64,000 nucleotides of DNA from Amycolatopsis sp. (GCF_025464955.1 NZ_JAODNM010000023.1:1-64000), one strand, 5' to 3'; shown: positions 8,966 to 17,287, counted from the first letter of the stretch. Numbers and translations: made by a program. Notes: generated by a model not told the origin, from the sequence alone.

Positions 8966-10123
8966 GTGACTACTGAGGCGATGCCCCGTACTGGGGCGCA
9001 GCTGGTCGAGGCCTACGCGCGCGGCGACTTCCTGTTCGCCAACCCGCGGCGGACCATCCTCGGCCAGGGCGTCGCCCGGTCCCTGACCGATCCGGATCCG
9101 GCCAGGCTGGCCGAGTCCGTGGCTGCCGCGCTGGCCGAATCGGCGACGCCGATGGCCGTGGGCATGCTGCCCTTCGACACCAGTCCAGGCTCCGCCGAAG
9201 CGGGCCTGGTCGTCATTCCCCGCACGCTGTCGCACACCGGCCCGGCACATCCCGCCGCGGAGGCGTTGCCGCGTGAGGTCCTGCCGGCTCCCGTTGCCAC
9301 TCGCGAGGTGCCTTCACCCGCGCGTCATCTCGTCGCCGTAGCCGACGCCGTGGCCGCACTTTCCGACCGTGACCTGCGCAAAGTCGTGCTCGCCCGCGCG
9401 CTGGACCTCGAGTTCGCCGCTCCCGTGCGGCCCGAACAGATCGTCCGCAACCTGGTCAAGGACAACCCGCGCCACTACAGCTTCGCCGCCGAGCTGCCGA
9501 ACGCGCGGACGCTCGTCGGCGCCACCCCGGAGCTGCTGCTCGCACGTCAGGGCACCCGTGTCGTCTCCCATCCGCATGCCGGCTCGATGCCCCGGTCGGC
9601 TGACCCCGTCGTCGACCGGGCGACCGGTGAGGCGCTGCTGGCGTCGAAGAAGGACCACGTAGAGCACGCCGTGCTGACCGAAGCCGTCGTCGAAATCCTG
9701 CGGCCGTTCTGCCGGAAGCTGTCCGTGCCCGCCGAGCCCGCGCTGGTGTCGACGCCCGCGGTGTGGCACCTCGGGACGACCATCACCGGCGAGCTCATCG
9801 ACGCCGACATCACCGCGCTGCGCCTCGCCGCGGCCCTGCACCCGACGCCGGCGATCTGCGGCACCCCGACGGCCGAGGCTCGGACGCTCGTGGGCGAGCT
9901 GGAGCCCTTTGAGCGCGGTTTCTACGCCGGTGCCGTCGGCTGGGTGGACGCCGCGGGCGACGGCGAGTGGGCCGTCGCGATCCGCTGCGCGGAGGTCGCG
10001 GGCACGTCGATGCGGCTGTACGCCGGTGGCGGCATCGTCCCGGCGTCGGACCCGCAGGCCGAGCTCGACGAGACGTCGGCGAAGTTCCGCACCCTCCTCC
10101 ACGCCATGGGCCTGACCCTGTAA
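8966..10123 (+). CDS. Isochorismate synthase (EntC/DhbC/MenF family)
   Basis: A 385-residue chorismate-binding enzyme converting chorismate to isochorismate, the branch point to menaquinone, salicylate and 2,3-dihydroxybenzoate siderophores. Family blocks are present: RDLRKVVLARALDLEF, PELLLARQGTRVVSHPHAGS, KDHVEHAVLTEAVVE, the binding loop LHPTPAICGTPTAEA and ERGFYAGAVGWVDAAGDGEW near the C-terminus. The GTG start at 8966 is chosen because the upstream reading frame runs into the terminator hairpin; an ATG at 8981 is possible. No other siderophore or men gene is adjacent, so its pathway is open. The phosphopantetheinyl transferase that faces it across a repeat element would fit a siderophore role, but that is only proximity. 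Confidence 0.92.
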   Translation: MTTEAMPRTGAQLVEAYARGDFLFANPRRTILGQGVARSLTDPDPARLAESVAAALAESATPMAVGMLPFDTSPGSAEAGLVVIPRTLSHTGPAHPAAEALPREVLPAPVATREVPSPARHLVAVADAVAALSDRDLRKVVLARALDLEFAAPVRPEQIVRNLVKDNPRHYSFAAELPNARTLVGATPELLLARQGTRVVSHPHAGSMPRSADPVVDRATGEALLASKKDHVEHAVLTEAVVEILRPFCRKLSVPAEPALVSTPAVWHLGTTITGELIDADITALRLAAALHPTPAICGTPTAEARTLVGELEPFERGFYAGAVGWVDAAGDGEWAVAIRCAEVAGTSMRLYAGGGIVPASDPQAELDETSAKFRTLLHAMGLTL

Positions 10124-10145
10124 CTCCTCGCTCGACCCCCGACGT

Positions 10146-10168
10146 GGGCACTTTGTCCAAAAGTGCCC
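10146..10168 (+). terminator. Hairpin after isochorismate synthase
   Basis: Nine-base arms GGGCACTTT (10146-10154) and AAAGTGCCC (10160-10168) with a 5-base loop, 22 bases after the stop. Its arm resembles the end of the neighbouring MITE-like element, so it may be an old element end. Confidence 0.65.
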
Positions 10169-10186
10169 TGCTTGAGTGTTCAACCA

Positions 10187-10537
10187 GGGCACAAAAGTAC
10201 AAAAGTGGTTCTTGTGTCGTATGTGTGGGTCCGCGACGCCTCAGTGGCTGGTGAGGTTCCTGAGGTCAGCGGGTGTGGTCGGCTGTCAGTGACTGTGGGA
10301 CTCGTCGGCTTGAACGTGGGACTCGCCGGGCCGGAGTGTGGGACTCGCCGACGCGCTGTGCGAGTCCCACGTTCAGCCAGGGCGAGTCCCACAGTCAGAG
10401 CGGCGAGTCCCACACCCGGCTCCGGACGCCGGCATTCGCCGTACACCGGACACGACCCGGCCCTTGCTGCGGTAAAACGCAGCCAGTCCACAGCAACCAG
10501 CACCCACACATACGACCGAAGAACCACAAAAGTGCCC
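10187..10537. mobile_element. MITE-like palindromic element, copy A
   Basis: A 351-bp non-coding element with ends GGGCAC and GTGCCC. The left end continues into AAAAGTGGTTCTTGTG then TCGTATGTGTGGGT, and the right end, read inverted, has TTTTGTGGTTCTTCGG then TCGTATGTGTGGGT. The core (10295-10413) has three GTGGGACTCG units followed by three inverted units. Read in reverse complement, copy B at 56579-56822 matches it almost base for base in the left arm and core; copy A has about 100 extra bases on the right. No transposase lies inside. It fills the gap between two convergent genes and ends 2 bp from the transferase stop. Confidence 0.75.
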
Positions 10538-10538
10538 G

Positions 10539-11228
10539 CTAGGGCGACCAGGGGAGCTCGATGGCGGACAGGGTGTCGGTCGAGAGGACGGCGACGGCGG
10601 CACGGTAGCCGTCGGCGGCCTTCAGGTCCGTCAGGCGGGTGCTGGCCGGGTCCAAGACAGGATCCCCGGACTCCACAAGCACCGCCAGCTCGTTGTACGG
10701 CGAGAACGTGATGCTCTGCAGCGGGATCTTCAGGCCTTTGCCCGTCGCCTTCATGACCGCTTCCTTGCGCGTCCAGTACGTGAAGAACGCCGTCGCGCGC
10801 TCGTCGTCCGTCAGTCCCTTCAGCGCGTCCCGCTCAGCTGGGCTGAGGGCGTACTCGATCAGCGACGCGTCCGCGCGCCTCTTCACCGTCTCGACGTCGA
10901 GGCCGACCGGTGTCCCGTCGGTGGCCGCGACGCCGATCAGCTCACCGGAGTGCGAGATCGACAGCATCAGGTCGGCTCCTGGCACCCGCGGCCTGCCGTG
11001 CGGCTTCCCGCAGTCGTCGCAGGCCGAGTCGAACTTGATCTCCGCGGCGGTCGTCCCGAGGCGCTCGGCGGCCAGCGACTTCGCCAGCACCCGGCCGGTC
11101 AGGAACCGGCGTTTGTCCAGCTCCTGGCGGTACGCGTCGTAACGGCCTTGCTCGGTCTCGTCCAACAGGCCGAGGAACCGCTCCTCCACGGCCAGCGGGG
11201 CCGACCACCACACCACAACATCGATCAC
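10539..11228 (-). CDS. 4'-phosphopantetheinyl transferase, Sfp type
   Basis: A 229-residue enzyme that transfers phosphopantetheine from CoA to a serine on acyl, peptidyl or aryl carrier proteins, activating PKS and NRPS systems. Family features are seen: CGKPHGRP (about residues 73-80), SISHSGELIGVA, the Mg-binding pair in GLDVE (Asp111, Glu113) and WTRKEAVMKATGKGL with the catalytic Glu near 156. It is a broad-range Sfp-like length, not the short AcpS. The GTG start overlaps the symporter stop by four bases, so the two are co-transcribed. No carrier-protein gene is in this window; it probably serves clusters elsewhere. Confidence 0.93.
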   Translation of the reverse strand: MIDVVVWWSAPLAVEERFLGLLDETEQGRYDAYRQELDKRRFLTGRVLAKSLAAERLGTTAAEIKFDSACDDCGKPHGRPRVPGADLMLSISHSGELIGVAATDGTPVGLDVETVKRRADASLIEYALSPAERDALKGLTDDERATAFFTYWTRKEAVMKATGKGLKIPLQSITFSPYNELAVLVESGDPVLDPASTRLTDLKAADGYRAAVAVLSTDTLSAIELPWSP

Positions 11229-12559
11229 GAAGTCTTCTCCAGTGCCGTCTCGTCCAGCGGTGTCGTTTCGTCGAGCAGTGTCGTTTCGTCGAACGGGGCT
11301 TGCCCGGAGAGGACGCGTTCGACCTGCTCAGTGTCGACCTCTTTCACCCAGGTTCCCACCAGCAGTGTGGCGACCGAGTTGCCGGCGAAGTTCGTCAGCG
11401 CGCGAGCCTCCGACATGAACCTATCGATACCGACGATGAAACCGACACCGTCGACGAGCTCCGGCCGGTGTGACGAAAGTCCTCCCGCGAGCGTCGCGAG
11501 CCCCGCGCCGGTGACGCCGGCGGCGCCCTTCGACGCGATGATCATGAACACCAGCAACGAGATCTGCTCACCGATCGACAGCGGTTTGTCGAGCGCGTCG
11601 GCGATGAACAGCGAGGACATCGTCAGGTAGATGGCCGTGCCATCGAGGTTGAACGAGTACCCCGTCGGCACGGTGATGCCGACGACGGGCTTGCTGACGC
11701 CGAGGTGCTCCATCTTCGCGATCAGCCGCGGCAGCGCCGATTCGGACGACGACGTCGACAGGATCAGCAGGAATTCGCGGCCGAGGTAGCGGAACAACCG
11801 GAAGATGTTGACCTTCGCGACGAGCTTGGTCAGCGCACCCATGACAACGAAGACGAACAACAGGCAGGTTATGTAGAACCCGATCATGATCACCAGCAGG
11901 CCCTTGAGCGCCTCCCAGCCGGACCCGCCGACCACCGCGGCCATCGCGCCGAACGCCCCGATCGGCGCGGCCCACATGATCATCGACAGGATGCGGAACA
12001 CCAGCCGCTGGATGTGCTCGATCCCGCGCCGGATCGGCTCGCCTTTGGGGCCGAGCTTCTGCAGCGCGAACCCGGCGAGCAGCGCGACCAGCAGCGTCTG
12101 CAGCACCTGGCCCTGCGTGAACGCCGAGACCAGCGTCGTCGGGATGATCCCGAGCAGGAACTCCGTGGTGGTCTGGCTTGCCACGACCTGCGACTGGCCG
12201 GCCTTCGCCACCGACGTCGTCAGGTGCAGCCCGGCGCCCGGGTGCAGGATGTTGCCGACGAGCAGGCCGACGGCCAGGGCGACCGTCGACATGATCAGGA
12301 AGTAACCGATCGCCAGCCCGCCGACCTTGCCGACGCTCGTGGCCTTCGCGACCGAGCCGACGCCCAGCACGATCGAGCAGAAGATGATCGGCGAGATCAT
12401 CATCTTGATCAGGTTGACGAACCCGGTACCCAGCGGCTTGAGGTTCGTGGCGAAATGCGGGAACAAGAGCCCCACGAGAATGCCGAGGATCACCGCGCCG
12501 ATCACGGCTAGGTAGAGGTACTGCGTGCGATCCCGTTTGACGGGCGGCTGCGTAGACAT
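11225..12559 (-). CDS. Dicarboxylate/amino acid:cation symporter (DAACS, GltP/DctA family)
   Basis: A 444-residue membrane carrier with the DAACS features: eight helices plus re-entrant loops, the serine-rich re-entrant motif STSSSESALPRL near residue 270, and the substrate-binding NLDGTAIYL motif near 308. It imports C4-dicarboxylates or acidic amino acids with Na+ or H+. The C-terminus has an unusual repeat, with TTLLDETTPLDETALEK units encoded by near-identical short DNA repeats. ATG 12559 has GAGGAG upstream. It is the first gene of a two-gene operon with the phosphopantetheinyl transferase, an odd pairing. Confidence 0.93.
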   Translation of the reverse strand: MSTQPPVKRDRTQYLYLAVIGAVILGILVGLLFPHFATNLKPLGTGFVNLIKMMISPIIFCSIVLGVGSVAKATSVGKVGGLAIGYFLIMSTVALAVGLLVGNILHPGAGLHLTTSVAKAGQSQVVASQTTTEFLLGIIPTTLVSAFTQGQVLQTLLVALLAGFALQKLGPKGEPIRRGIEHIQRLVFRILSMIMWAAPIGAFGAMAAVVGGSGWEALKGLLVIMIGFYITCLLFVFVVMGALTKLVAKVNIFRLFRYLGREFLLILSTSSSESALPRLIAKMEHLGVSKPVVGITVPTGYSFNLDGTAIYLTMSSLFIADALDKPLSIGEQISLLVFMIIASKGAAGVTGAGLATLAGGLSSHRPELVDGVGFIVGIDRFMSEARALTNFAGNSVATLLVGTWVKEVDTEQVERVLSGQAPFDETTLLDETTPLDETALEKTS

Positions 12560-12643
12560 GGTTCTCCTCGACAGTGAGCGGGCTGCGCGAAACCTACTCG
12601 ATCTCCTTCCCCGCGCGCGAGGTCAAGAAGGGCAGGTACGCTG

Positions 12644-12663
12644 CACTAAGCAAGCGCTTAGTG
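12644..12663. promoter_or_regulatory. Palindromic operator upstream of acyl-CoA dehydrogenase (TetR-like)
   Basis: Eight-base arms CACTAAGC (12644-12651) and GCTTAGTG (12656-12663) flank a 4-base centre. It lies 34 bases before the dehydrogenase ATG, just after a possible -10 box TACGCT. AAGC/GCTT palindromes are typical of TetR regulators of fatty-acid and steroid acyl-CoA genes. The TetR gene at 14334 is a candidate partner. Confidence 0.6.
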
Positions 12664-12697
12664 CCCGCCAGTGCCAGTTGTCGAGGAGCCGATCACC

Positions 12698-13867
12698 ATG
12701 GATTTCACCCTGAGCGTCGAAGAGCGGGAGGTGCGTGACTGGGTCCGCACCTTCGTCCAGCGTGAGCTGGTGCCCCGGGAGCAGGAGGTCCTTCGCCGTG
12801 AGCGTGAGGGCAAGCCGGGCATCACCGGTGACGAGCTGACCGAGTTGCAGCTCAAGGCCAAGGAGTCCGGGTTCTGGGGCATCCAGACGCCCGAGTCGCA
12901 CGGCGGGATGGGCCTGTCCGCGGTGATGACCGCGCTGCTGGAGGCCGAGCTCGGCCGCACGTTCGTCCCGTTCCGCTTCGGCGGCGCCGCGGACAACATT
13001 CTCTTCCACGCCAACGCCGAGCAGCAGGAGCGCTACCTCCTGCCGACCATCTCCGGCGAGCGCCGCTCGTGCTTCGCGATCACCGAGCCCGGTGCCGGCT
13101 CCGACGCGCGCGCCATCCGGACGTCGGCCAAGAAGGACGGCACGGACTGGATCATCAACGGCGAGAAGACGTTCATCACCGGCGGCAACGAGGCCGACTT
13201 CGTGATGGTCTTCGCCGTCACCGACCCGGAGAAGGGCGCCGACGGCGGCGTCACCTGCTTCCTCGTCGACCGCGACATGGGCTGGCGCTCGGAGTTCATC
13301 GACACCATGGGCGAGTGGGGCCCGGCCGCGCTCGTCTTCGAAGACGTCCGCGTGCCCGAAACGCAGATCCTCGGCGAGGTCGGCCACGGCTTCGACCTGG
13401 CGATGCAGTGGATCGGCCGCGGCCGCTACATCCTCCCGGCCCACGCGATCGGCTCGTGCGAGCGGCTGATCACGATGGCGATCGAGCACGCGAACAACCG
13501 CGAGACCTTCGGTCAGAAGATCGCCGAACGCCAGGCCATCCAGTGGATGATCGCCGACTCCGGCGTCGAGCTGGAAGCGCTGCGCTGGCTCGTGCTCCAC
13601 GCCGCATGGCAGGTCGACCAGGGCATGGACTCGCGGCACGCGCAGTCCATCGCGAAGCTGTACGGCGGGATCAAGGCGAACGAGATCGTCGACCGGGTCC
13701 TGCAGATCCACGGCGGCATGGGCTACACGCGGGAGCTGCCTGTCGAGCGCTGGTACCGCGAGCTGCGCCTGCTGCGGATCTACGAGGGCACCGACGAGAT
13801 CCAGCGCCGCACGATCGCGCGCAACCTGCTCAAGGGCCACGTGAAGATCGGCGGTTCACTGGGCTGA
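12698..13867 (+). CDS. Acyl-CoA dehydrogenase family protein
   Basis: A 389-residue FAD flavoenzyme that introduces the alpha-beta double bond in acyl-CoA thioesters. Family signatures: CFAITEPGAGSDA and WIINGEKTFITGG in the mid domain, RETFGQKIAERQAIQWMIAD, QIHGGMGYTRELPVERWYRE, and the C-terminal RIYEGTDEIQRRTIARNLL, whose Glu in YEGT is the usual catalytic base position. The ATG at 12698 has GAGGAG nine bases upstream and is preferred to the GTG at 12671. It is transcribed away from the symporter, and a palindromic operator lies in the shared 138-bp gap. Acyl chain preference is unknown. Confidence 0.93.
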   Translation: MDFTLSVEEREVRDWVRTFVQRELVPREQEVLRREREGKPGITGDELTELQLKAKESGFWGIQTPESHGGMGLSAVMTALLEAELGRTFVPFRFGGAADNILFHANAEQQERYLLPTISGERRSCFAITEPGAGSDARAIRTSAKKDGTDWIINGEKTFITGGNEADFVMVFAVTDPEKGADGGVTCFLVDRDMGWRSEFIDTMGEWGPAALVFEDVRVPETQILGEVGHGFDLAMQWIGRGRYILPAHAIGSCERLITMAIEHANNRETFGQKIAERQAIQWMIADSGVELEALRWLVLHAAWQVDQGMDSRHAQSIAKLYGGIKANEIVDRVLQIHGGMGYTRELPVERWYRELRLLRIYEGTDEIQRRTIARNLLKGHVKIGGSLG

Positions 13868-13877
13868 CGTGGTGGTT

Positions 13878-13950
13878 CCCTCGGGGCCATCCTGATGGCG
13901 GCCGCCGCATTGGCGTCGGCCGCCACGAGGGTGGCCCCGAGGGGTCTTTT
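13878..13950 (+). terminator. Large intrinsic terminator after acyl-CoA dehydrogenase
   Basis: Outer arms CCCTCGGGGCCA (13878-13889) and TGGCCCCGAGGG (13932-13943) are perfectly complementary. An inner GGCGGCC/GGCCGCC stem lies between them, and GTCTTTT follows. This is an unusually canonical terminator for a high-GC genome. Confidence 0.88.
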
Positions 13951-13963
13951 CAGCGGTGGGGGG

Positions 13964-14287
13964 TCAGTCGGACGACGTTCGCATGGCGATGGGGACGCCG
14001 GCGAGATCCTCCTCGTTGCACAGCAGCTTCACGTCGTAGTACGGGGAGCCCTTACGGTCGTCGTAGTCCAGATGGATCGAGAGAACGTCGACCGGTTCGC
14101 CTAGCCACTCCTGGGCGTTCCGCAGCCATGTCGAACAGCGTTCAAGAGCCGTCGGCAGGTCGTCGTCGCGGAATTCCACCGGGCGATAGGGCACATCCTG
14201 TACTTGATCCCGAGGGTTTGTCGGCACCGGCAGGCCTGGTGAGAGACCCGAGTCATCCAGTTCCAGTTGGATCGTTTGCTCAGTCAC
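13964..14287 (-). CDS. Hypothetical protein, 107 residues
   Basis: I do not recognise a family. The protein is acidic and soluble, with no signal peptide or membrane segment. A proline-rich stretch (GLSPGLPVPTNPRDQVQDVPYRP) precedes a probable alpha/beta region with LPTALERCSTWLRNAQEWL, VDVLSIHLDYDD and SPYYDVKLLCNEEDLAG. The GTG at 14287 is chosen because upstream sequence reads as low-quality coding and overlaps the TetR gene; GGGGGACG lies about 10 bases before it. It sits 46 bp downstream of the TetR gene on the same strand and its 3' end faces the strong terminator. Confidence 0.6.
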   Translation of the reverse strand: MTEQTIQLELDDSGLSPGLPVPTNPRDQVQDVPYRPVEFRDDDLPTALERCSTWLRNAQEWLGEPVDVLSIHLDYDDRKGSPYYDVKLLCNEEDLAGVPIAMRTSSD

Positions 14288-14333
14288 CCTTCGAGCGTCC
14301 CCCAGTAACGCCCCGGGGGCAAGGCGTACGCGG

Positions 14334-14984
14334 TTAAACTCCCGCCGTTCGTATGCCCCACACCTGCGAAACCACTGCTCGGCACCCGGCCAGGTCAGGG
14401 TTTTCGCCCGTTCCGGTGTGGGCCAGCGCACGCATAACGAGTTGTGCGTAGTGCGCCGCGAGTTCGTCCAAAACGAGCGTTCCCCGAGGTGAGTACCACC
14501 TTGCGACGCCGTTGCACATCTCCAGCAGCGCCAGCCTGGTCACCGTCGGGTGTTCGGTGTGGAAGACGCCTTCGGCGACCCCGTCGTCGATCGCGGACGC
14601 CCAGAGCTGTTCGTAGGCATCCCGCAGTTCGACGACGATTTTCCGGGCCGCCGGCGACAGCGCGTGCACCTCGTTGTCCACAACCCGGGTTTCGTCCGGC
14701 TGGGTGGCGTGGGTCAGCACGTGCAACGCGACCAGCGTGGTCAGGCGTTCGGCCGGCGCGGTGAGTCCGCTGGTGGCCAAAGCCGCCGCCTCGAGCAGTC
14801 GTTCGAGCGACTCGCGCATGATCTCGGCGAGCAGTTCTTCCTTGGTGCCCATGTAGTGGTAGAGGCTCGCCGACGAAAGTTTGGCGGCCTGGGCCAGATC
14901 CCGAATACCCGTCCCGTGAAAACCTTTACCCGCGAACAAAGTGACGGCGGCCCGGTGAACGCGCTCCCGGCTGTCTACCGCCAT
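14334..14984 (-). CDS. TetR/AcrR-family transcriptional regulator
   Basis: A 216-residue repressor-type protein. The N-terminal helix-turn-helix is clear (AAVTLFAGKGFHGTGIRDLA, then SSASLYHYMGTKEELLAE). The C-terminal ligand domain (about 60-200) includes RVVDNEVHALSPAARKIVVEL, resembling KstR2-like regulators of acyl-CoA catabolism that sense CoA thioesters; the ligand is not known. Its start overlaps the 3' end of the acyl-CoA ligase by ten bases, so it is the third gene of an enoyl-CoA hydratase-ligase-TetR operon and may control its own promoter (CGAT repeats at 17267) and the AAGC palindrome before the acyl-CoA dehydrogenase. Confidence 0.9.
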   Translation of the reverse strand: MAVDSRERVHRAAVTLFAGKGFHGTGIRDLAQAAKLSSASLYHYMGTKEELLAEIMRESLERLLEAAALATSGLTAPAERLTTLVALHVLTHATQPDETRVVDNEVHALSPAARKIVVELRDAYEQLWASAIDDGVAEGVFHTEHPTVTRLALLEMCNGVARWYSPRGTLVLDELAAHYAQLVMRALAHTGTGENPDLAGCRAVVSQVWGIRTAGV

Positions 14985-16507
14985 CGCCGCTCCACCCGGT
15001 CGTAGCTGCCGGCCACGAGGTCCGCGGCCTTGCGCAACTCGCCCTTCGCGACCCGTTCCGACGGCGTCATCGGCAGGGAGTCGGCGAAGACCCAGTAGCG
15101 CGGCACTTTGAAGTATGCCAGCTTGGTCGCGCAGAACTCGGCGAGCGCGGCGGGATCCGTGGCGGTTCCGACGATGTACGCCTTGATCTCTTCGCCGCGC
15201 AGGTCGTCGGGTACCGCGATGACCGCTGCGACCGTGACTTCCGGATGCAGCAGCAACGCGCGTTCGACCTCGTCGGCGGACACGTTTTCGCCGCTGCGGC
15301 GGATCATGTCCTTGGTGCGGCCGACGTAGTACACGCGCCCCTGCGCGTCCATGGTCGCGAGGTCGCCGGTGTGGAACCAGCCGCCGGAAAACGCGCGTGC
15401 GGTGGCTTCCGGATCGTCGTGATAGCCCTGCATCAGGCCGATTCCGCGCAGCAGGAGCTCGCCGGTCTCACCGCGTGGCAACGGTTTGCCGTCCTCGCCC
15501 GCGATCATCGCTTCGCGGTCGCGCGAGGGGCGTCCGATGCATCCGGTGCCGACCAGTTCGTCGTGGTCCTCGTGGCTCATCCGGATGTCGCCGCCGGTTT
15601 CGGTCATCCCGAACGCCTCGAACCACGGCACGCCCCACCTCGCCTCGAGGTCGGCGTGCAGATCGCGCGGGATCGCCGACGCGCAGATCGCCCGGACCTT
15701 GTGCTGCTTGTCGGCGTCGGACGCGGGGATGCGCAGCAGCAGTGTGGGCATCAAACCCAGGCAGTAGAACCACGTGACTTCGTGCTCACGGACCTTGTCC
15801 CAGAACACCGACGGGTGGAACCGGTCCAGCACCACCAGTGTCGCGCCGGCAGCGAGTCCCAACGCGACGTTCCACTGTGGATCGATGTAGTGGAACGGCT
15901 GCGCGGTCAGCAGGACGTCTTCGTCGTTGACAGCCGGGTAGTCCGTCGCGAGGCCGACGGCCAACGTCGTCCAGTAGCGGTGCGGCAGCACGCAACCCTT
16001 CGGTGCGCCGGTGGTGCCGGACGTGTACTGGATGTTGGCCGGCTGCTCGGCCACGGCGCTGAAAACCGCGTTTTCCCTGCCTGAGTAGGCCAGATCCTCG
16101 ATCCTCAGCACGCGTTCGAGCTTGGTCTGCGGCGCGATCGTCGTCAGCAGCTCGACGAACTCGTCGGCGGCGACAGCGAACCGCGCGCCCGAATGTGCCA
16201 GCACATGGGCGCCGTCGAACTCACGGTAGTTGATGTTGACCGGCACCAGCACGGCCCCGAGCTTCGCCAGCGCCAGCCAGGTCAGCGGGAACTCGGGCAC
16301 GTTGCGCAGCATCACCGCGACCCGGTCGCCAGGCTCGACCCCGATCTCGCGCAGGGCCAGCGCGATCCGGGTGCTTCGGATGCCGACCTCGGCGAAAGTC
16401 AACCGTTCGTCCGTCGCGTCGAACATCCACGCGACCTTCTCCGGCCACAGTTCGACGGCCCTTTCGAGCAGCGTGACGAGGTTGTCGACCTCCTTCAGCG
16501 GCTTCAC
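14975..16507 (-). CDS. Acyl-CoA ligase (ANL superfamily, carnitine/aryl-CoA ligase-like)
   Basis: A 510-residue adenylate-forming enzyme. Motifs: IQYTSGTTGAPKGCVLPHR (A3, near 165), FEAFGMTETGGDIRMSH (A5), GWFHTGDLATMDAQG (A7), YVGRTKDMIRRSGENVSADEVE (A8) and a C-terminal PSERVAKGELRK carrying the acyl-transfer lysine. The sequence is closer to CaiC-type and short or branched acid ligases than to FadD. It activates an acid for the hydratase and dehydrogenase nearby, but the substrate cannot be named. It overlaps the hydratase stop by four bases and the TetR start by ten, so it is the middle gene of a tight operon. Confidence 0.92.
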   Translation of the reverse strand: MKPLKEVDNLVTLLERAVELWPEKVAWMFDATDERLTFAEVGIRSTRIALALREIGVEPGDRVAVMLRNVPEFPLTWLALAKLGAVLVPVNINYREFDGAHVLAHSGARFAVAADEFVELLTTIAPQTKLERVLRIEDLAYSGRENAVFSAVAEQPANIQYTSGTTGAPKGCVLPHRYWTTLAVGLATDYPAVNDEDVLLTAQPFHYIDPQWNVALGLAAGATLVVLDRFHPSVFWDKVREHEVTWFYCLGLMPTLLLRIPASDADKQHKVRAICASAIPRDLHADLEARWGVPWFEAFGMTETGGDIRMSHEDHDELVGTGCIGRPSRDREAMIAGEDGKPLPRGETGELLLRGIGLMQGYHDDPEATARAFSGGWFHTGDLATMDAQGRVYYVGRTKDMIRRSGENVSADEVERALLLHPEVTVAAVIAVPDDLRGEEIKAYIVGTATDPAALAEFCATKLAYFKVPRYWVFADSLPMTPSERVAKGELRKAADLVAGSYDRVERRWR

Positions 16508-17247
16508 ACCCGGCTCCGGAACGCCTCGGTGGACGCTTTCACCGCGGCCGAGTGCTCGGTGATCAGGGCGTGGCTGACCTCCAGCTCAAGCGCGCTTTCG
16601 AGGGAGCCGTCGAGGCCGGAGTCGATCACGCGCTTCGCCATCGCGGCTGCCGCGGACGGGTGGCCGGCGATGCGCGTCGCCCAGTCCGTCGCCTTCGCCA
16701 TGAGCTGGTCCGCGGGCACAACGGCGTTGACCAGGCCGATCTCGTGCGCTGTGCGACCGTCGACACGCTCGCCGAGCAGGAGCAGTTCCTTGGCTTTCAT
16801 CGGCCCGACGAGCAGCGGGAGCAGCCGCGACGCGGCGCCCGTGACACTCAGGCCGAGCGAGACCTCGGGGAAGGCGAACACGGCGTCTTCGGCGGCCAGC
16901 ACCAGGTCGCAGCCGAGCGCGAACTCCGCGCCCGCGCCGATCGCGTACCCGTGCACCGCGGCGATCACCGGCTGCGGCAGCGCCCGCAGGCGGCGCGTCA
17001 CGTCCTGCAGCCTGTCCAGCCTGGCGCGTGAATCGCCGTCCGCAATGGGCTCCTTGAGGTCGTGCCCGGCGCAGAACGCGCGGCCCCGGCCGGCCAGCAC
17101 GACGGCGTGGGCGCCCGACCGGGCGACGGCGTCCAAGGCGATCAGCAGGTCGTCGACCAGCTCGGAGACCACCGCGTTCAGCCGTTCCGGGCGGTTCAGC
17201 CAAATCAGCGCGACGTCGTCATCGACGGAGAACTCGACTGTGCTCAT
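16504..17247 (-). CDS. Enoyl-CoA hydratase/isomerase family protein
   Basis: A 247-residue crotonase-fold enzyme that hydrates enoyl-CoA or catalyses a related step. The oxyanion-hole loops are visible in FCAGHDLKEP (about 59-68) and GYAIGAGAEFALGCDLVLA (about 99-117), and FPEVSLGLSVTGAASRLLP follows with the Glu position common in hydratases. It is the first gene of the operon with the acyl-CoA ligase and TetR genes. A possible -10 box TAGGCT (17255-17260 on this strand) ends seven bases before the ATG, which suggests a leaderless transcript. Confidence 0.92.
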   Translation of the reverse strand: MSTVEFSVDDDVALIWLNRPERLNAVVSELVDDLLIALDAVARSGAHAVVLAGRGRAFCAGHDLKEPIADGDSRARLDRLQDVTRRLRALPQPVIAAVHGYAIGAGAEFALGCDLVLAAEDAVFAFPEVSLGLSVTGAASRLLPLLVGPMKAKELLLLGERVDGRTAHEIGLVNAVVPADQLMAKATDWATRIAGHPSAAAAMAKRVIDSGLDGSLESALELEVSHALITEHSAAVKASTEAFRSRV

Positions 17248-17254
17248 GCCTCGG

Positions 17255-17287
17255 AGCCTAGACGACCGATCGATCGATCGATAGAGT
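17255..17287. promoter_or_regulatory. Divergent promoter pair with a (CGAT)4 operator
   Basis: The 47-bp gap between the hydratase and amidohydrolase holds four CGAT units (17267-17282), a self-complementary tract suited to a TetR dimer. TAGAGT (17282-17287) ends seven bases before the amidohydrolase ATG, and TAGGCT on the other strand (17260-17255) ends seven bases before the hydratase ATG. Both transcripts would be leaderless and both -35 regions lie in the CGAT tract. Confidence 0.6.

Noticed and set aside
10295..10413. CRISPR or tandem protein-coding repeat in the GTGGGACTCG cluster
   Set aside because: Units are both direct and inverted, spacers recur between loci and no frame codes through them.
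8966..12559. Siderophore biosynthetic gene cluster
   Set aside because: Isochorismate synthase and a phosphopantetheinyl transferase are present, but there is no NRPS, AMP ligase for DHB or salicylate, or siderophore transporter.
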